From Epiperipatus broadwayi (lineage: Eukaryota; Onychophora; Udeonychophora; Euonychophora; Peripatidae): a stretch of 64,000 nucleotides of DNA. The translations under genes were made by a program, and so were the position numbers. Under the pieces are notes generated by a model, which did no database searches, was not told the DNA's origin, and was given only the letters and a program-made list of their open reading frames with translations. Where the stretch lies: NCBI GenBank assembly GCA_028023455.1, contig JAQFVV010012405.1:10390923-10454922 (forward strand), read 5' to 3'. Shown piece by piece: positions 60,501 through 64,000 of this stretch. Positions within the stretch are counted from its first letter, which is position 1, and every line of letters begins with the position of its first letter.

Positions 60501-63415
60501 TAATATTGTTCGCGCTAAAAACAAATATTGACCAATCAACAGATTTAAATTGGCAAGAAAAAATCTAAGATAGACAGAAGCGGGAGATGGAATGTGAAAG
60601 TTGAAGAGGAAGGTAACCTTTTGAATTGCTTGTAACATCGAAGCTGAAAAAAGTAATATAAATTTATAAATTAATAATTATTCTAAAGTTAGTCTTTAAC
60701 AGATAATATAATTTGTATCCAGAAAGATGATTTGCTAATTTCTACGTGATCTTACCAGTGGATTTAATCAAATTTGACCATTCAGCCTACAATAAAATGG
60801 AAATACCAAGAATAATAATTGAAATAATTATTGAAAGAAAAATGAGTGAAAATTGTATAAGTTTTGTATTATTTGTGCTCAACCAGAAATTAAATCCTAT
60901 AACTTGGAGAAATACAAAGGAAAAGCCGTGTGAAAATATAAGAAAGAAACTATTTGCTATCGAGAGAATCTTATGACGAACATTTGTTTTATAAGTATTT
61001 AAAGCTAAGTCATATTTCTCTATGAGAAATATCATAATAAGCGTTCAAGTATATAGAAAAAGAATGAGGAAGAAAAGTATGTTATATTAAAGGAAAAACA
61101 TTATTTAAAATATAGTTTCTAAATTAAAAATAGAAGAAAAGCCATAGTCCTGTATAAAGTGCTATATGAACTTACTAAGAGGAACCTAACATTTTTATCT
61201 CATCATAGAAAAAAGGAAATGATATTGAATGGAAAGAATATTATTTTAAACAGATATAATTAATCACTAAAATAAGGAAAATGGATCCATGGAAATAAAG
61301 AAAAATTTATTGAATTTTTAAAATAAAGTACAAGATGCATCGAGGGAAAACCAAGCGCGCGGGGGGAAAAAGCTAGCAGACTATGTAAAGGAGATCTCAA
61401 GAATAAGTGGAAAAAGATGAAGAAAATTAAGGATCATCGTCCAAGAAGAATTAATAAACAGAATTAAAAGTTTAAATTAGAACATTAAGTGACTGAAGAA
61501 AATAAAATATAATTTTTTATTTTAGCTTTGCAATGAACGATTTTCCAAGCGAGTCCAACAAAGCTGTATCGTAAATATAGTTTTAATTATTTTTTTTATT
61601 GTATTTAAAGTATAAAATTTGAATTAGCTTAGGGAAACATATAAACATAAATTTTATAATAATTGTATTTAAATATACGAGCTAATGGAATGAGAGAAAT
61701 ATTAGTATAAATAAAAATGTGTGTATGGAAAATTTTAAATACCTACTAGAAGTCCTGGAATGGAGAAGTTTACAAATACGATCCAGAGGATAGAGATCGT
61801 TGGTAATTTTAATATTATTGGTAATATGTAATATATATTTTTTTTCATAGGTCATCTATTAATGAATGAAGTATGAAAGATGTTAAAAGTTATAAGTACA
61901 CATTTATCCAACATCAAACATATATTTAAGAGAGTAGTAAAATTTTAAAATGTGCATGCAATAAATAATCTAAAAATGATTAATAATAAGTAGCATATTA
62001 ATTATGTGATTCTTTTGAGTTTTATATTGAAAATATTCAAATAGTTTAGAACAGTAGAGATAGAAATATACGAGAAGTATAGTAAAGAATTTTCTTAAGA
62101 ATAGCTGTATAGTTGAATAAAAATGAATTTTATTATTATTAGCAAGGTAGACAGAGAATTTGTCGATGTAATGAAGAGATGAATCTGAAGAAATCAATCA
62201 GATAGTGACTTGGGAGTACTGATGTCAAAGGAAACCAAGAGGATGTTTTAAAAAAAATAAGGAATGAAATATGTGGATCATAATTATTTGTGTGACTTCA
62301 GTATAGATAACTTGTCCCTATAACTGAGCACATATATTCTGGACAGTGTTTTTACATATCTTTGAAACTTTCTGATGTGATGAAGCTGAAGAAATAGCTT
62401 TAGCATCCTTCCAATACTAGAGGCAGATAGACAGATAAAAGTCACTCCTCTATGGCGTCCTTAAATTCACTGTGCCATGATTGTCAAAGTTTTATAAAGG
62501 ATAATATCTTGTTTATTTTGATCCAACGCATCTATATCTTCGCTATCTTGATTTCATGAAAATACATCGTCAGGGAGATAATTTTATAGAAATGATACAT
62601 AAGATAGAAAGGAAGTTAGATAGTAGTTATGTAAGAATAGTTATTTACTAGAGTAAAGTAGAATTGTATAAGTCCAAAGTGAAAGTATAAGTATTATAAA
62701 AGATGAAGAATCATATGATATAATTTTAAAACCAATTGCTAAACTGATATAATTTTAAAGGAGAAAAAAACCTTAGAATTAAGTTTTAAAACAATAATAA
62801 GATTTTAAAATATTGTACGTGAGATTTAGTAAAAGAGATTGCATGTTTATTTGGAAAATGAGTTAAAGAAATGTATAACAAAAATGTGTATTTGTACATA
62901 GTGTGTGGATAATGTTAATTGCTATATAAAGTTAAGGATGGGATCAAAATTTTATCAGTAATTATATTATGATTGATAATAAAAGGAACAGGAAAATATC
63001 ATAAGGATTAAATTCTGTAGGATTCCATACTAACAAGAATAAGTATAATTTTGTAATTTTTGTATAACTTTACATAACAGTAAAGATCTTATAGAAATAT
63101 AATTTTGAAATTATAAGGACATAATGTCAAATAGAAAAGTTTAATGGATAGAAATTTTGTGTATTCAGCTAAGCTCAAAACATGTATCCAATAATAATAA
63201 TATTGTAAAATACTTTTGTAATTATTAATGGTAAAAGGGTAAAATAAAATTCGATAATAATAATGTTAAGACATCAACGGGTATAAATAAAAGTTTGTGA
63301 TAAGTAAATAGGGATATCCGCTGTAAATAATGTACAAAGTGTTATTTGTTATAATGTTAATAAAATGTTATAAAATTTTATTAGTAAGCTTTGTGTCTTG
63401 GTTGTTGTTTTTCCT
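60500..63415 (+). other. Purine-rich block ending in a poly(A)-site context
   Basis: The plus strand is noticeably richer in A and G than C and T over almost 3 kb, unlike the flanks. Short open pieces include DASRENQARGGKKLADYVKE then ISRISGKR (about 61332-61415) and, after one stop, RKLRIIVQEELINRIKSLN. A possible donor GAAG/GTAACC lies at about 60612. The end has AATAAAATG (63359-63367) followed by a GT-rich run (GTGTCTTGGTTGTTGTTTTT), the usual layout of a cleavage and polyadenylation site. It may be a non-coding transcript or a decayed retroelement; nothing identifies it. Confidence 0.3.
63359..63410 (+). terminator. Candidate polyadenylation site
   Basis: An AATAAA hexamer is followed about 25-45 bases later by a GT/T-rich element. 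Such pairs also occur by chance in AT-rich DNA, but the GT-rich part is distinctive here. Confidence 0.35.
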
Positions 63416-64000
63416 ACACATGAAATGCATGAAATCACAACGCATGTTTATAATTAAACATGTTTATGATTTTGCACAGGATAATAAATATAAGAAATTT
63501 TAATAATTTATTTTGTTTTATTTACATAATAAAATGAAAGAAGTATAAGTAGAACAGGTATTGGTCATGGGTTAATTGCCACAATATTTAAGTAAAATAT
63601 ATGCGAACGTTACCACATAACTTTTGATTATCAGATTAATAAATGTTACCACGAAAATATTTAATACATCTAGAAAGAACAGAAGATTATATTATTTTAT
63701 TATTGTCATTGTTCTTATTAATTAGATTCGTTACGTAGTGAACTATGACATAAAATTCCCTTATCATAGTTTACTATGGCAATATGAAATCAGTTTTAAT
63801 TACAATTTATGAACCTGAGATTTAGTTATTTATTTACTTATTGATTTATCTATTTGATTTGATATGATTTGATTAATTTAACTCTATTTTATTTAATTAA
63901 TTTATTTATGTGAGCTAGAATTTGTTTTAAAAATATTAAGATATGATAAAAGTTTTAAAAGTCGTAGGAATGCTATTAGTCAATTATTTAGGATAGTGTT
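63416..64000. other. No recognised gene
   Basis: AT-rich sequence to the end of the window with no supported feature. Confidence 0.5.

Overview
The window looks like nuclear DNA of an invertebrate animal. It is very AT-rich (roughly three quarters A+T by eye), has no bacterial-style gene packing, and carries animal-type repeats: RTE and L1/Tx1-like LINEs, a Penelope-like element, a tRNA-derived SINE family, piggyBac-like and Tigger/pogo-like DNA elements and many inverted-repeat elements. Arthropod, mollusc and cnidarian genomes can all look like this, and I cannot fix the phylum. No complete host gene was found. The only host-gene candidate is one 125-nt internal exon on the minus strand (7363-7487), so most of the window is probably intergenic or intronic.

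Layout. 599-3545: nearly full-length but broken RTE LINE. 3.5-12.1 kb: unique AT-rich DNA with the candidate exon. 12.1-13.0 kb: decayed coiled-coil coding remnant beside a 206-bp hairpin. 13.1-13.6 kb: dispersed repeat, second copy at 20.3-20.85 kb. 16.43-17.20 kb: piggyBac-like MITE. 17.4-18.2 kb: tandem repeat of about 363 bp. 20.1 kb: SINE. 20.85-25.94 kb: second RTE copy, split by a 2.28-kb insertion with an 8-bp target duplication. 26.1-27.0 kb: large inverted repeat. 28-33 kb: three more SINEs, a Penelope-like palindromic/tandem terminal repeat (31.0-31.6 kb) and a short RTE tail. 33-41 kb: many copies of an inverting repeat family of about 0.45 kb, an RTE fragment (35.66-36.22 kb) and a Tigger-like element (36.46-37.41 kb). 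42.2 kb: recent 142-bp duplication. 45.8-48.8 kb: L1/Tx1-like LINE between inverted copies of a 416-bp repeat that continues as an array to 49.7 kb. 53.2-53.6 kb: GIY-YIG domain remnant of a Penelope-like element. 54.8-55.0 kb: RTE tail with target duplication. 55.4-59.5 kb: dense repeats, including an alternating-orientation array, a TIR element, a palindromic MITE and a second piggyBac-like MITE. 60.5-63.4 kb: purine-rich block ending in a polyadenylation-like context, nature unknown.

The coding remnants are all from mobile elements and carry stops or frameshifts, so nothing here appears able to move by itself. RTE copies share a 3' end of TGA repeats, and three short copies have clear target duplications. 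I did not find a convincing new functional system. The least explained structure is the inverting repeat family (29-41 kb and 56-58 kb).
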